Assembly (NCBI GenBank): GCA_002398565.1 | Contig: DGZP01000037.1 | Span: 1-21,793, forward strand | Reading direction: 5' to 3' | Origin: Proteiniphilum sp. UBA4977 | GTDB taxonomy: Bacteria; Bacteroidota; Bacteroidia; Bacteroidales; Dysgonomonadaceae | DNA length: 21,793 bases | The notes under the pieces: model-generated | Database searches by the model: none | What the model was told of the DNA's origin: nothing | What the model saw: the letters and a program-made list of their open reading frames with translations, nothing else | Shown here: positions 1-8,266 of the stretch, piece by piece | Position numbering within the stretch: position 1 is the stretch's first letter | Layout of the letters: the number at the start of each line of letters is the position of its first letter | Made by a program: the position numbers and the translations under genes

Positions 1-231
1 TTTAAAAGATTATCTATTGATTTGTATGCGACTTACAATGAGAATTAACCATTACTACAGACGCATAATATGGAGAATTGCTGCATCATTAAATGTTAAC
101 AAAAACTAACCATCCAATCTCCCTGTTCGATGATACGATTAACCGCCCGTATCTGATATTTGTATTGTGCATTTGCATTATTGAAAATAATACAATTGAT
201 AGAGATATACAACGGTGAATTAAAATGAATA
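1..231. other. non-coding left edge, downstream of alanine dehydrogenase
   Basis: AT-rich stretch without a convincing coding frame. On the minus strand, just past the dehydrogenase stop, there is a 10-bp A/T-rich stem (173-182 with 186-195, one G-U wobble) around a 3-nt loop. It lacks a following T-run, so it may be a weak terminator or mRNA 3' end structure but cannot be called as one. No perfect promoter motif was found. Confidence 0.4.
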
Positions 232-1440
232 TCAATACCCGTGCAGAAAGAGGCCGATGTCGGCAACAGGAAAGTTAAAATGGTTGGCTACGTAGGAATT
301 GACCATTTTTCCGGCATACATGTAGAAACCGGAGGCGAAGCCACGGTCGAAACGTGCAAAGTGAGCCACACCTCCACAGTCTCCCATGCCTGTGAACAAA
401 GAGACAAAGATATTACTTAACGAGATGGAGGCAGTACGAGCCACGCGTGCGCTGAGACTCATTTCACAGAAATGCAGTACGCCTTGTTTTTCAAAGACGG
501 CCGGATGATCAGGCAGACAGGCTTCCATGGTGGTTTCAAAACATCCTCCCTGAGCCATACGCAGGTCGATGATAAGAGATCCGCGCTTCATCTCCCGGAC
601 AAGATCTTCGGAGATACGGTAAAAATGGGTTTTGTTAATGTACTGCATGGCGCCAATCACCACATCGGCCGAACGAAATACATTTCTTAATACATTAGGC
701 TGAAGTGTGGAGGTGAAAAGCGGGCTTCCCAGCTCATGCCTTATATTACGCAGTTTCAGGATGTCATCGTCGAATACCTTCACCACAGCTCCCAGGGCCA
801 AGGCGGCGCGTGCTGCCATGGTGCCGGCCACACCGGCACCAATGATTACCACCTCGGTGGGTGATATGCCGGGGATACCGCCAAGAAGGATTCCCTTACC
901 GCCATGGGCATTGCTTAACAGTTCGGCAGCCAGCGTAATGGAGGAAGCTCCTTCAATTTCGGAGATGGAAGTCACAAAGGGAGACACGCCGGTTTCATCA
1001 TAAATGAGTTCGTAAGCGAGTGCATTAATTTTTTTCTCGGACATCAGTTCCAGTAATGGTTTGGTGAACTTATGCAGGTAGAGAAACGAGAAAACAGTGG
1101 TTCGCTGTCGCATCATCTGAACCTCCCCAAAAGTGGGAGGTAATATCTTCAGTATCAGGTCGGCCTGAAAAACCTCCCGCGCCGTTTCTACTATCTCTGC
1201 CCCCGACTCGGCATAGTAACTATCTGAGTAGTTGATGGAAAGTCCGGCACCTGCTTCGAACAATACCCGGTATCCGGCTGAAACCAGTAAAGAGACAGTT
1301 TCCGGGGTAAGTGGCACCCGTCTTTCCTCAGCCTGACTCTCTGCGGGTATGCCGATGACCAGGGATACTTTCTGCTTTTCAGCTTTCAGCATTAGTTCAC
1401 GCACGATGAAAGAGGTGCTTTTTAGGGAGTCGTGGATCAT
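232..1440 (-). CDS. ald: alanine dehydrogenase / PNT-family protein
   Basis: Likely catalyses NAD-dependent interconversion of L-alanine with pyruvate and ammonia in the cytoplasm. The 402 residues show the AlaDh/PNT N-terminal domain (about 28-165), with Arg41 in the EERRVPLTP stretch, Lys98 in LILKILPP and His123 in LYLHKF, which match the substrate-binding positions of known alanine dehydrogenases. The NAD-binding domain follows, with GAGVAG at 201-206 directly after GGIPGISPTEVVII. The protein is about 30 residues longer than the classical ~370-residue enzymes, partly from a 27-residue N-terminal extension. The ATG overlaps the aroK stop by four bases (ATGA), which supports this start and translational coupling. 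A transhydrogenase-alpha-like role is the main alternative, but no membrane domain or beta-subunit gene is adjacent. Confidence 0.85.
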   Translation of the reverse strand: MIHDSLKSTSFIVRELMLKAEKQKVSLVIGIPAESQAEERRVPLTPETVSLLVSAGYRVLFEAGAGLSINYSDSYYAESGAEIVETAREVFQADLILKILPPTFGEVQMMRQRTTVFSFLYLHKFTKPLLELMSEKKINALAYELIYDETGVSPFVTSISEIEGASSITLAAELLSNAHGGKGILLGGIPGISPTEVVIIGAGVAGTMAARAALALGAVVKVFDDDILKLRNIRHELGSPLFTSTLQPNVLRNVFRSADVVIGAMQYINKTHFYRISEDLVREMKRGSLIIDLRMAQGGCFETTMEACLPDHPAVFEKQGVLHFCEMSLSARVARTASISLSNIFVSLFTGMGDCGGVAHFARFDRGFASGFYMYAGKMVNSYVANHFNFPVADIGLFLHGY

Positions 1441-1976
1441 GCTTTTTTTCTGTTACTTAATAGTTCTTCAATACCCAGTACCGTTAAATGAATTTCTTTT
1501 TTAGTAATCATACGGTCGGTATGGTAAACAATATGTGCACCGTTGTAATAACGCTCTCTTTGTGCCAAATGTTCCCTGATGAACGGAATAAGCTCCTCAT
1601 CCGTTTTTCCGGCAATAAGGGGGCGTACCGTCTTGGATGCCTGCAGACGGGCAGCGAGTTCTTCGGGGGAAGCTTCAATATAGATGGTGGTACCGGTCCG
1701 GTTCATCAGCGCCATATTATCGAAATAACAGGGTGCTCCACCGCCGGTGGAAATCACCACATCCTCAAAGGCTGACACTTCCTGCAGCGCATGGCTCTCA
1801 ATCCTTCGGAAAACCTGTTCTCCTTTCTCTGCAAAAAGGGCTGCAATCGACTTTCTGTATTTGTTCTCGATATAGGCGTCCAGATCGATAAATTCTAGCG
1901 ACAATGATTTGGCCAGCAGTTTACCTACCGTGGTTTTTCCTGAACCCATATATCCTATTATAAAAATTCGTTCCAT
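1437..1976 (-). CDS. aroK: shikimate kinase
   Basis: Phosphorylates the 3-hydroxyl of shikimate with ATP in the chorismate pathway for aromatic amino acids. The 179-residue protein has the usual family length. It shows the P-loop GYMGSGKTT (8-16), the shikimate-binding Asp in FIDLDAYIE, the FRRIES arginine region and the GGGAP loop, followed by a LID segment with the arginine in KTVRPLI. The start is placed at the Met of MERIFIIGYMG. An upstream in-frame Met at 1994 would add six residues not seen in the family. It lies 26 bases downstream of cls and overlaps the following alanine dehydrogenase by ATGA, so it sits inside the pyrH-to-ald run. Confidence 0.93.
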   Translation of the reverse strand: MERIFIIGYMGSGKTTVGKLLAKSLSLEFIDLDAYIENKYRKSIAALFAEKGEQVFRRIESHALQEVSAFEDVVISTGGGAPCYFDNMALMNRTGTTIYIEASPEELAARLQASKTVRPLIAGKTDEELIPFIREHLAQRERYYNGAHIVYHTDRMITKKEIHLTVLGIEELLSNRKKA

Positions 1977-2002
1977 AATTTTAGCAGTCAGCAATCAGCT
2001 AA

Positions 2003-3427
2003 TTACAACAAAGGTGCAAAAAGCCGCAGCAATGATTCAAAAAAATGTCTTGTTACCGGGCGTTTCAACCATTCCCGTTGCGTTATCTGCTGACAATGGC
2101 GCTGATCATCGGTAAAGATATCTTCCGCCTTCTTCGCAAGCTCATTGTCGTATATAAAAGCCTCCACTTCGAAATTCTGATCGAAACTTCGCGAATCGAA
2201 ATTGGCCGATCCCAGGAGGGTGAGCGAACGGTCGAACACCATCATTTTGGCATGCAGAAAACCCTTTCTGTACTGATAAATTTTCACGCCGGCATGTAAC
2301 ATCTCCTTGAAGTAGGAGCGTGAGGCCTGCTGCACCAGAGCCACATCGGAGCGCTCGGACAGCATCAGCCGCACATCCACCCCCCTCAGTGCAGCCGCCT
2401 GGAGGGCATGTACCATGGTGTCGGGTGGCAGGAAATAGGGTGTTTGAATGAAGATGGACTGACGTGCTTCATATATAGCCTGTGTAATACCGTATGAAAT
2501 CTCGTTTTCCTCGCTTAGAGGTCCGCTGTTGACAATTTGCATGGGACATTCGCCAAAATTGTCGAGCATGGGAAAATAATCGCGTGAGGTGATCAACGTT
2601 TGGGAAACAAAATACCAGTCGATCAGAAAGACCGACTGCAATCCCTGTACACCCTTTCCTTCTATGCGGGCATGGGTATCACGCCAGGGGCCCCAATTGA
2701 AACCGTGTAAATACCGGTCTGCAATGTTCATACCTCCCGTATAACCTATCTGGCCGTCGATCACCACTATTTTCCGGTGTGTCCGGTAGTTCAGCCGCGA
2801 AGAAAATGCCGACCAGGTAAGTTTAAGAAAAGGTTCCGTTTCAATTCCAGCCATGCGGAACTCCTCGAAAAATTTCTTCTTTGCCTTCCGTGAACCGAAA
2901 CTGTCGTAAATAATACGTACTTCCAATCCCTCTATGGCCTTTTGGATCAGTGCTTCCTGAAATTTACATCCTATTTCATCATCCATGAAAACATAATATT
3001 CCACATGGATGTGTTTTTTTGCTTTTTTTATATCGTCAAGGAGACTCTCAAATTTATCCTTGCCGTGAGTGAACAGTTTCACATTGTTTCCACCGAGAAG
3101 GGGGGTATAATCCATATTTTTCAGCAAGTTCACCAGGTTGACATGTTCTTCCGGGACGGAGACCTCAACAGGTGTTTCCATCTCATCCAGCGGACGTTTC
3201 TTCAACTTGCTGTACATCCTCTTTGATATAAGATACTTTTTGGTGACATCCTGTCCGAAAATGGCATACCAGATGATGCCGATGAAAGGCAGGAAGACCA
3301 CAGCCATTACCCACGCGACAGTTTTAATTGGATTGCGGTTCTCCGAAATCACCACTACCACGATTCCTACCACCGTGAGGAGGTAAAGTATCTCCAGGAT
3401 CAGGATGAATGTCGCGTTGATTTGCAT
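2003..3427 (-). CDS. cls: cardiolipin synthase (phospholipase D family)
   Basis: Membrane enzyme that joins two phosphatidylglycerol molecules to form cardiolipin and glycerol. The 474-residue protein begins with two hydrophobic segments (about 6-27 and 36-57), the typical PLDc_N membrane anchor. Two phospholipase D HKD motifs follow: His217/Lys219/Asp224 in the HRKIVVIDG stretch and His392/Lys394/Asp399 in the HAKMMVFD stretch. Length and domain order match bacterial Cls of the ClsA type. The ATG lies three bases after the rsgA stop, so the two are almost certainly co-transcribed. Its placement between ribosome-biogenesis genes and aroK looks like simple operon packing rather than a functional link. 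Confidence 0.93.
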   Translation of the reverse strand: MQINATFILILEILYLLTVVGIVVVVISENRNPIKTVAWVMAVVFLPFIGIIWYAIFGQDVTKKYLISKRMYSKLKKRPLDEMETPVEVSVPEEHVNLVNLLKNMDYTPLLGGNNVKLFTHGKDKFESLLDDIKKAKKHIHVEYYVFMDDEIGCKFQEALIQKAIEGLEVRIIYDSFGSRKAKKKFFEEFRMAGIETEPFLKLTWSAFSSRLNYRTHRKIVVIDGQIGYTGGMNIADRYLHGFNWGPWRDTHARIEGKGVQGLQSVFLIDWYFVSQTLITSRDYFPMLDNFGECPMQIVNSGPLSEENEISYGITQAIYEARQSIFIQTPYFLPPDTMVHALQAAALRGVDVRLMLSERSDVALVQQASRSYFKEMLHAGVKIYQYRKGFLHAKMMVFDRSLTLLGSANFDSRSFDQNFEVEAFIYDNELAKKAEDIFTDDQRHCQQITQREWLKRPVTRHFFESLLRLFAPLL

Positions 3428-3430
3428 GCT

Positions 3431-4393
3431 TTATAAACGATATTTATCTGCGCCAGTGTCTTCCAGAATATTTAGGTATGAATGATAACGGCTTTCACTG
3501 ATGTAATGTTCTTCCACCCCTTTTAGGACGGCACATTCCGGTTCGTTCAGGTGCATACAGTTGTAGAATTTGCACTTCTCCGACATTTTGAATATTTCCG
3601 GGAAATAATGGGAAACTTCTGCCGGCATCATGTCGATGGTACCAAAGCCTTTGATACCGGGTGTGTCGATGATAAATCCGCCATTATCCAGTTCAATCAT
3701 CTCCGAGTAGGTTGTAGTATGCATCCCCTTATGATGATAGCCGGATATCTCGCCTGTTTTTTGCACGTTTTCCTTTTTCAAGGCGTTAATAATACTCGAT
3801 TTTCCTACACCTGAGTGTCCTGCCAGCAGGATTATCTCGTCACGGGTGATCTCACGGATCTCCTCCACTCCTTCACCCGTAATCATGGATGTCTTTATAC
3901 AACGGTAACCAATTACCGAGTAAAGAAGGGTCAGCGCCTGCAGGTACTCCTTCTCTTCTTCGTTGTAAAGATCAATTTTATTGAAAACCAGGACAACAGG
4001 CACGGAGTATGCTTCAGCAGTCACCAGGAATCGATCGATAAACACCGTAGTGGTTTCCGGATAGCGAACCGTGATGCACAGGAGAGCCCGGTCGATATTC
4101 GATGCCAGGATGTGAGCATGTTTGGAGAGGTTGGAAGCTTTGCGTACGATATAATTTTTGCGTTCGTCGATATCGGTGATGAAGGCGGTACCATCACGAT
4201 TTACATCCATGAATACCATGTCGCCCACCACCACGGGGCTTGTGCTGCGGATGCCTTTCAGGCGGAGGTTTCCCTTGGCTTTGCAGACAAGGTCGCTTCC
4301 GCTCGCTGTGCGTACGAGATAGGTATTGCCGGTATTTTTAATGACACGGCCTTTCACACCTTTCAGGTTACTTTCTCCGCCCTCCTGCTCCAT
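3431..4393 (-). CDS. rsgA: ribosome small subunit-dependent GTPase A
   Basis: Circularly permuted GTPase that binds the 30S subunit late in its assembly. The 320 residues show an N-terminal OB-fold (about 14-75) and then a permuted G domain: G4 NKID at 138-141, G1 P-loop GHSGVGKS at 192-199 and G3 DTPG at 243-246. A C-terminal zinc site follows, with Cys274, Cys279, His281 and Cys287. The order G4-G1-G3 is the hallmark of this family. The ATG shares one base with the frr stop (TGATG), which argues for coupled translation and for this start, although the first ten residues are poorly conserved. It sits with frr and pyrH, other translation-related genes. Confidence 0.95.
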   Translation of the reverse strand: MEQEGGESNLKGVKGRVIKNTGNTYLVRTASGSDLVCKAKGNLRLKGIRSTSPVVVGDMVFMDVNRDGTAFITDIDERKNYIVRKASNLSKHAHILASNIDRALLCITVRYPETTTVFIDRFLVTAEAYSVPVVLVFNKIDLYNEEEKEYLQALTLLYSVIGYRCIKTSMITGEGVEEIREITRDEIILLAGHSGVGKSSIINALKKENVQKTGEISGYHHKGMHTTTYSEMIELDNGGFIIDTPGIKGFGTIDMMPAEVSHYFPEIFKMSEKCKFYNCMHLNEPECAVLKGVEEHYISESRYHSYLNILEDTGADKYRL

Positions 4394-4950
4394 CAGACGG
4401 TGAGAATTTCTTTCTCCTTGGCTGCAAACTTCTCGTCCACCTTTTTTATATATACGTCGTGGAGTTTCTGCAGTTCGTTTTCTCCATCTTTCCCCATGTC
4501 CTCGGGGAGTCCTTCCTTCACCGCCTTTTTCACTTCATCGATACCTTCACGACGTGCATTGCGGATACTGATCTTTGCCTCCTCGGCTTCCTGCTTGGTC
4601 TGCTTCACCAGTTGTCTGCGACGTTCTTCGGTAAGAGGCGGTATTCCCAGTCGGATCACTTCGCCGTTGTTCTCGGGTGTGATTCCCACGTCGGAGTCCT
4701 GGATGGCTTTTTCCACCACCCTCAACATATTTTTCTCCCAGGGTTGTACCATGATGGTCTTCGCATCGGGTGTGGTCACCGTGGCCACATTCGAGAGGGG
4801 AACCATGCTGCCGTAATATTCCACGCGTATCCCGTCAAGAATGTGTGCATTGGCCCGGCCCGCCCTGATGCGGGAAAAGGTTTCTTCCAAAAATTCGAGG
4901 GTCATCTGCATTTTCTCCTCGGCATCTTTTCTGATTGTTGTTGTATCCAT
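4393..4950 (-). CDS. frr: ribosome recycling factor
   Basis: Splits post-termination ribosomes together with EF-G. The 185-residue product has the standard length and the family's conserved stretches: the RAGRANAHILDGIRVEYYGS segment, then IMVQPWEKNML, the IRLGIPPLTEERR block and the KDGENELQKLHD helix near the C-terminus. The start is set at MDTTTIRKDAEEKM, because an upstream Met at 4980 would add ten residues absent from the family and would lie upstream of a likely transcription start: a perfect TATTTTTG -7 element is at 4985-4978. It follows pyrH with a 57-bp gap and overlaps rsgA by one base. Confidence 0.95.
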   Translation of the reverse strand: MDTTTIRKDAEEKMQMTLEFLEETFSRIRAGRANAHILDGIRVEYYGSMVPLSNVATVTTPDAKTIMVQPWEKNMLRVVEKAIQDSDVGITPENNGEVIRLGIPPLTEERRRQLVKQTKQEAEEAKISIRNARREGIDEVKKAVKEGLPEDMGKDGENELQKLHDVYIKKVDEKFAAKEKEILTV

Positions 4951-4977
4951 AGGTAATTTAATTGTTGTTTGTGGAAA

Positions 4978-4985
4978 CAAAAATA
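4978..4985 (-). promoter_or_regulatory. candidate frr promoter, -7 element
   Basis: On the minus strand the octamer reads TATTTTTG, a perfect match to the Bacteroidota TAnnTTTG element. It lies in the pyrH-frr gap and predicts an RNA start near 4972, about 20 bases before the frr ATG. No good TTTG -33 element sits 19-21 bases upstream, so the promoter may be weak or may supplement read-through from pyrH. Confidence 0.45.
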
Positions 4986-5007
4986 GTGAAAATATTTTAA
5001 ATGGCTC

Positions 5008-5715
5008 CTACAAATGAATCAATGTACCAATATCTTCGCCTTCAATTACCTTTTTCAAATTGCCATAGCTGTCCATATCGAAAACCACGACAGGCAGGTT
5101 GTTTTCTTTGCACAACGTGGTGGCGGTAAGGTCCATCACCCGGAGTCCCCGCTCATATACCTCATCAAAGGTGATGGTACGGAACCTGGTGGCCATGGGA
5201 TCTTTCTCCGGATCAGCCGTGTAAACGCCATCTACTCGGGTTCCCTTGAACATGGCATCGGCTTCGATCTCAACGCCCCGCAAGGCAGATGCCGTATCGG
5301 TAGTAAAGAAGGGGTTCCCGGTACCACCGGCAATGATGGCCACTTCATTCCGTTCCATTGCTTCAATGGCTCTCCACTTGGAATAAAGCTCACCCACCGG
5401 CTCCATACGAATGGCAGTAAAAACGTGGTTCTTTTGTTCCAATGAGGTCAGTGCCGAGCTTAACGCCAAGCTGTTAATTACAGTGGCCAGCATCCCCATC
5501 TGGTCGCCCTTCACCCGGTCGAATCCTTTGGAGCTACCACTCAGTCCGCGGAAGATGTTGCCTCCTCCTATTACTATGCCCAATTGCACGCCCATCCGGG
5601 CTACCTCTTTTATCTGTCGGGCGTATTCTTCGAGACGGATCTCATCAATCCCATACTGTTTACCACCCATGAGCGATTCTCCGCTCAGTTTCAGTAATAT
5701 TCGTTTAAATTGCAT
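5008..5715 (-). CDS. pyrH: UMP kinase (uridylate kinase)
   Basis: Phosphorylates UMP to UDP with ATP, the first committed kinase step of pyrimidine nucleotide supply. The 235 residues match the amino-acid-kinase-fold bacterial UMPK in length. Visible motifs are KRILLKLSGESL at the N-terminus, GIVIGGGNIFRG (the glycine-rich loop that holds phosphates), the GTGNPFFTTDTASALR stretch and VDGVYTADPEKD. In many bacteria pyrH stands directly before frr, as it does here, which reinforces both assignments. The ATG at 5715 is the natural start. About 100 bp separate it from birA upstream, and I could not pick out a clean promoter there. Confidence 0.96.
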   Translation of the reverse strand: MQFKRILLKLSGESLMGGKQYGIDEIRLEEYARQIKEVARMGVQLGIVIGGGNIFRGLSGSSKGFDRVKGDQMGMLATVINSLALSSALTSLEQKNHVFTAIRMEPVGELYSKWRAIEAMERNEVAIIAGGTGNPFFTTDTASALRGVEIEADAMFKGTRVDGVYTADPEKDPMATRFRTITFDEVYERGLRVMDLTATTLCKENNLPVVVFDMDSYGNLKKVIEGEDIGTLIHL

Positions 5716-5814
5716 ATGTTTTATTTTTAACGACCAGCGGTCCGTTTTTCAGGTGAAAGCATATTAGTGTCATCAATCAGCCTTGTAAGCATTCAAAGAT
5801 CATCGGCTTGCATC

Positions 5815-6567
5815 TCAATCTACGAATGAGACTTCCTTGAAAGCATACTTCCGCACATCATCGCCATCGAGTGTCCGCAACAGCAGGTGTCCCGACGGCA
5901 TGACATCTTCAATCATCGCCTGAAATTTACCCTGTTCGTCTTCGAACCAGTAATAATCATTTACCCGATAGAGGTCGAGCATATATTCATCCTCGATCAC
6001 CCCATTCTCTCCTTGCTGCAGATCGCGGTACAACAGAGAAAATTCACGCATAAACGCCTCAAGGATGTAATCCCTGTCCTGAACCGACCCTGTGATCTGT
6101 CGCAACGAGACTGGATTTGGCAGCTCGGGCGGGAAGCTTTGCTGGTTGATGTTGATACCAATACCAATTACTGAATTCTCAATATGTTTTCCCTGAATAT
6201 CGTTCTCTATGAGCATTCCGGCAATCTTTTTGTCTTTCCAGTAGATGTCGTTGGGCCATTTGATGCGGATGTCGTCAGTAAACTGGTCGAGGGTATTTTT
6301 TACCGCCAGGGAAGCTATTCTGGAAATAATAAACTGTTTGACAGCCTCCACCTCTTTTGGATAGATAAGCAGGCTGAACATCAGGTTCTCACCTTTTGCA
6401 GAAAACCAGGATGTACCCGTTTGTCCACGTCCCGCGGTTTGATACTCCGCTATCACCAGCGTTCCCTCTTCGGGATGCTCTTTTCTGGCAAGCCTTTTCA
6501 AATAAAGGTTGGTAGAATCAACCTCATCGACCCGAATAGTAAGGCGATCTTTACCTAACTGCCCCAT
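5815..6567 (-). CDS. birA: biotin-[acetyl-CoA-carboxylase] ligase, monofunctional
   Basis: Activates biotin to biotinyl-AMP and attaches it to the lysine of biotin-dependent carboxylase carriers. The 250-residue protein shows DSTNLYLK, GRGQTGTSWFSAKGENL (biotin/ATP loop, GRGQ at 46-49), KWPNDIYW at 103-110 and KIAGMLIE at 114-121. The lysine of the last motif matches the biotin-contacting lysine of E. coli BirA. There is no N-terminal helix-turn-helix domain, so it should be ligase only, not a repressor. The start overlaps the end of the mmcQ-like gene by 17 bases, which indicates co-transcription. Confidence 0.93.
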   Translation of the reverse strand: MGQLGKDRLTIRVDEVDSTNLYLKRLARKEHPEEGTLVIAEYQTAGRGQTGTSWFSAKGENLMFSLLIYPKEVEAVKQFIISRIASLAVKNTLDQFTDDIRIKWPNDIYWKDKKIAGMLIENDIQGKHIENSVIGIGININQQSFPPELPNPVSLRQITGSVQDRDYILEAFMREFSLLYRDLQQGENGVIEDEYMLDLYRVNDYYWFEDEQGKFQAMIEDVMPSGHLLLRTLDGDDVRKYAFKEVSFVD

Positions 6568-6913
6568 AATACTGTTGTTGTAATTTTTTGGATAATTTCA
6601 TCACCACTTCCTCGACTGAGTGATTGATCCATTTTTTGATTTCTTTTTCCGGCATATTACCATCCAGCCAGATGGTATTCCAGTATGTCTTGTTCATGTG
6701 AAAGGCACCCTCCACACATCCATATTCCTCGCGCAATTTCACGGCCTTTTCGGGATTGCACTTCAATGTGATGCACACACGGTCGCTATCGGTAGGAATC
6801 ATTGCAAACATCTTCCCCATCACCTTCATCACGATGGTCACGTCGTTGAAAGGTGTGGTTGCCTCAGCTCCGGGAATGGTCATGCAATAATCGAAAAGTT
6901 CTTCTATATTCAT
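6551..6913 (-). CDS. MmcQ/YjbR family protein
   Basis: A 120-residue protein of the MmcQ/YjbR family, a CyaY-like fold often described as DNA-binding, with no firmly established biochemical role. Supporting features are the N-terminal EELFDYCMTIPGAEATTPFND segment, the central FAMI...ITLKCNPEKAVKLREEY stretch and the family signature HMNKTYWNTIWLDG. The ATG at 6913 (MNIEELFDYC) is chosen because family similarity begins there. An in-frame Met at 7054 would add 47 Cys-rich residues overlapping yraN and is not credible. It overlaps birA at its 3' end and lies 82 bp after yraN, so the three probably form one transcript. Confidence 0.85.
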   Translation of the reverse strand: MNIEELFDYCMTIPGAEATTPFNDVTIVMKVMGKMFAMIPTDSDRVCITLKCNPEKAVKLREEYGCVEGAFHMNKTYWNTIWLDGNMPEKEIKKWINHSVEEVVMKLSKKLQQQYYGAVR

Positions 6914-6995
6914 TGTCTTTCTCTGTAAGTCTGTCACCCGTTTGCAGGACAGCAGTAAAACCATCCGGAATACAGTGTCCAGCTGCAAAAAATAT

Positions 6996-7358
6996 TTACA
7001 AAAAAGGCAAAAAGGCATCTTCGATATGCTCCAGCTCAAAATGCTGCCTGTCACTGATTACGGCGACAATATCGAACCGGGCAGGCTTATCGATGCAGTT
7101 CAGCTTCAGATAAATCCCGGCAGCTTGTATCATGCGCCGCATACGCTGTTTTCCGATGAAATCTTCGGGGTTACCCCAGGATAACGATGTACGTGTCTTC
7201 ACTTCCACGAAAACGACATATTCACCATCTTCCGAAATAATATCAACTTCATAACCATTGAATCTCCAGTTTTTAGTCACAATACGGTGGCCTTTGGAGG
7301 TCAGGTAGTTCACCGCGGCCTCCTCTCCTTTCCATCCCAGCACATTGTGATCAGCCAT
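6996..7358 (-). CDS. YraN family (UPF0102) putative endonuclease-like protein
   Basis: A 120-residue member of the UPF0102/YraN family, whose fold resembles PD-(D/E)XK nucleases. Its cellular function is unproven. The core motif is visible: YEVDIISEDG (Glu37, Asp39) followed by VFVEVKTR (Glu52, Lys54). The N-terminal NVLGWKGEEAAVNYLTSKGHRIV stretch is also typical. The start is placed at MADHN because family alignment begins there and because a perfect TAAATTTG promoter element lies just upstream, between this ATG and the alternative Met at 7457. Likely first gene of yraN - mmcQ-like - birA. Confidence 0.88.
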   Translation of the reverse strand: MADHNVLGWKGEEAAVNYLTSKGHRIVTKNWRFNGYEVDIISEDGEYVVFVEVKTRTSLSWGNPEDFIGKQRMRRMIQAAGIYLKLNCIDKPARFDIVAVISDRQHFELEHIEDAFLPFL

Positions 7359-7397
7359 CTTTTTACGGTAGAAAAGCCCTATAACTTCGTAAAAATA

Positions 7398-7405
7398 CAA
7401 ATTTA
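7398..7405 (-). promoter_or_regulatory. candidate yraN promoter, -7 element
   Basis: Minus-strand TAAATTTG, a perfect TAnnTTTG. The predicted RNA start near 7392 leaves a ~33-base leader before the yraN ATG at 7358. The -33 region has no clear TTTG. Its position rules out the longer yraN start at 7457. Confidence 0.5.
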
Positions 7406-7523
7406 GGCTGTAAATACTTCTTTTTGGCGAAAATATTTTGTTTTTTTGTATCAGCAAAGGAAAAGCGACTGTTTACATTATTTTCAGGCAGGACAGTTTC
7501 GATGAGAAATACAATGGTTTTTC

Positions 7524-7748
7524 ATGAGGACAAAAAGTTATAAGTTGCAAGGAGGGAAGAAGCCACGCACCAGGAAGGCAGAGTTTATGCTGAGCGATGA
7601 AGAACATGAACTGATTGGCTTCTATCTGAAAAAATACAGGATCACCAACCGCTCACGATGGTTTCGTGAGACTGTCCTCAATCACATTCTCAAAAATATG
7701 GATCAGGATTATCCCACACTGTTCGAAGAAAACGAGATGCGCCGGTAG
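7524..7748 (+). CDS. small basic ribbon-helix-helix-like protein
   Basis: A 74-residue, strongly basic protein that I do not recognise to a named family. The N-terminus is rich in Lys/Arg. It is followed by a short strand-like segment (RKAEFMLSDEEHELI), a helix, a turn at ITNRSRW and a second helix (FRETVLNHIL). That order resembles MobC-like or other ribbon-helix-helix DNA-binding proteins, in which the strand contacts DNA and the S/T-R stretch caps the second helix. It stands divergent from yraN and 79 bp upstream of tadA on the same strand, so it could share a transcript with tadA. No relaxase or plasmid genes are nearby, so a mobilisation role is unlikely. A stand-alone regulator is the more economical guess. 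Confidence 0.65.
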   Translation: MRTKSYKLQGGKKPRTRKAEFMLSDEEHELIGFYLKKYRITNRSRWFRETVLNHILKNMDQDYPTLFEENEMRR

Positions 7749-7827
7749 GAACCGCAAGCACAGGAGGGGGTGACGAAGAAGAAAAGGATCACTGTTACAG
7801 GCAGTTTAAAACAAGCAGGATCACAGC

Positions 7828-8262
7828 ATGTTAGACGATGAGTATTTTATGCGGCAGGCACTTCAGGAGGCCCACAAGGCTTTCGACAAGGGAGAGGTTC
7901 CGGTGGGAGCCGTGATGGTGTCTGGCCAGCGTATTATTGCCCGAGCGCACAACCTCACGGAGATACTGAATGATGTGACTGCCCACGCCGAGATGCAAGC
8001 CATTACTGCTGCGGCCAATGTGATGGGCGGAAAATATCTGACCGATTGTACACTCTATGTCACGGTGGAACCATGTCCCATGTGTGCGGGGGCACTTCGG
8101 TGGGCGCAGATTTCGCGTGTGGTCTATGGCGCCCCGGACGAAAAAAGAGGATATTCACGCATCTCCACTCATCTGTTGCATCCCAAAACTAGCGTGACCT
8201 CCGGAATTATGGCAGATGACTGTGCCGATCTAATGAAACTTTTTTTTGCCCGTTTCAGATAA
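7828..8262 (+). CDS. tadA: tRNA-specific adenosine deaminase / nucleoside deaminase
   Basis: Zinc-dependent deaminase of the cytidine/deoxycytidylate family, most likely converting A34 to inosine in tRNA-Arg(ACG). The 144 residues carry the catalytic motifs HAE (His53, Glu55) and PCPMC (Cys83, Cys86), which hold zinc and shuttle the proton, plus GEVPVGAVMV at the N-terminus and WAQISRVVYGAPDEKRG further on. Length and motif spacing fit TadA. A guanine or cytosine deaminase paralogue is less likely given the VPVGAV and VYGAPDEKRG blocks. The start ATG at 7828 begins MLDDEYFMRQAL, the usual N-terminal helix. Confidence 0.9.
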   Translation: MLDDEYFMRQALQEAHKAFDKGEVPVGAVMVSGQRIIARAHNLTEILNDVTAHAEMQAITAAANVMGGKYLTDCTLYVTVEPCPMCAGALRWAQISRVVYGAPDEKRGYSRISTHLLHPKTSVTSGIMADDCADLMKLFFARFR

Positions 8263-8266
8263 TCTG

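Noticed and set aside
173..195. A/T-rich hairpin after alanine dehydrogenase as a terminator
   Set aside because: The stem is real, but there is no T-run after it on the minus strand, so it is mentioned only within the left-edge entry.
3815..4816. 333-codon plus-strand frame opposite rsgA and frr
   Set aside because: It covers two conserved genes on the other strand and its product looks like a reverse-complement shadow (Ser/Phe-rich tail).
6914..7054. N-terminal extension of the MmcQ/YjbR-like protein
   Set aside because: The 47 extra residues are Cys-rich, overlap yraN and are absent from the family. The ATG at 6913 fits better.
8256..8266. CAGAT-A-ATCTG palindrome at the tadA stop as a terminator
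   Set aside because: The arms are only five bases, the pairing is A/T-rich and there is no T-run. It adjoins the -33 box of the next gene, so it is more likely coincidental.
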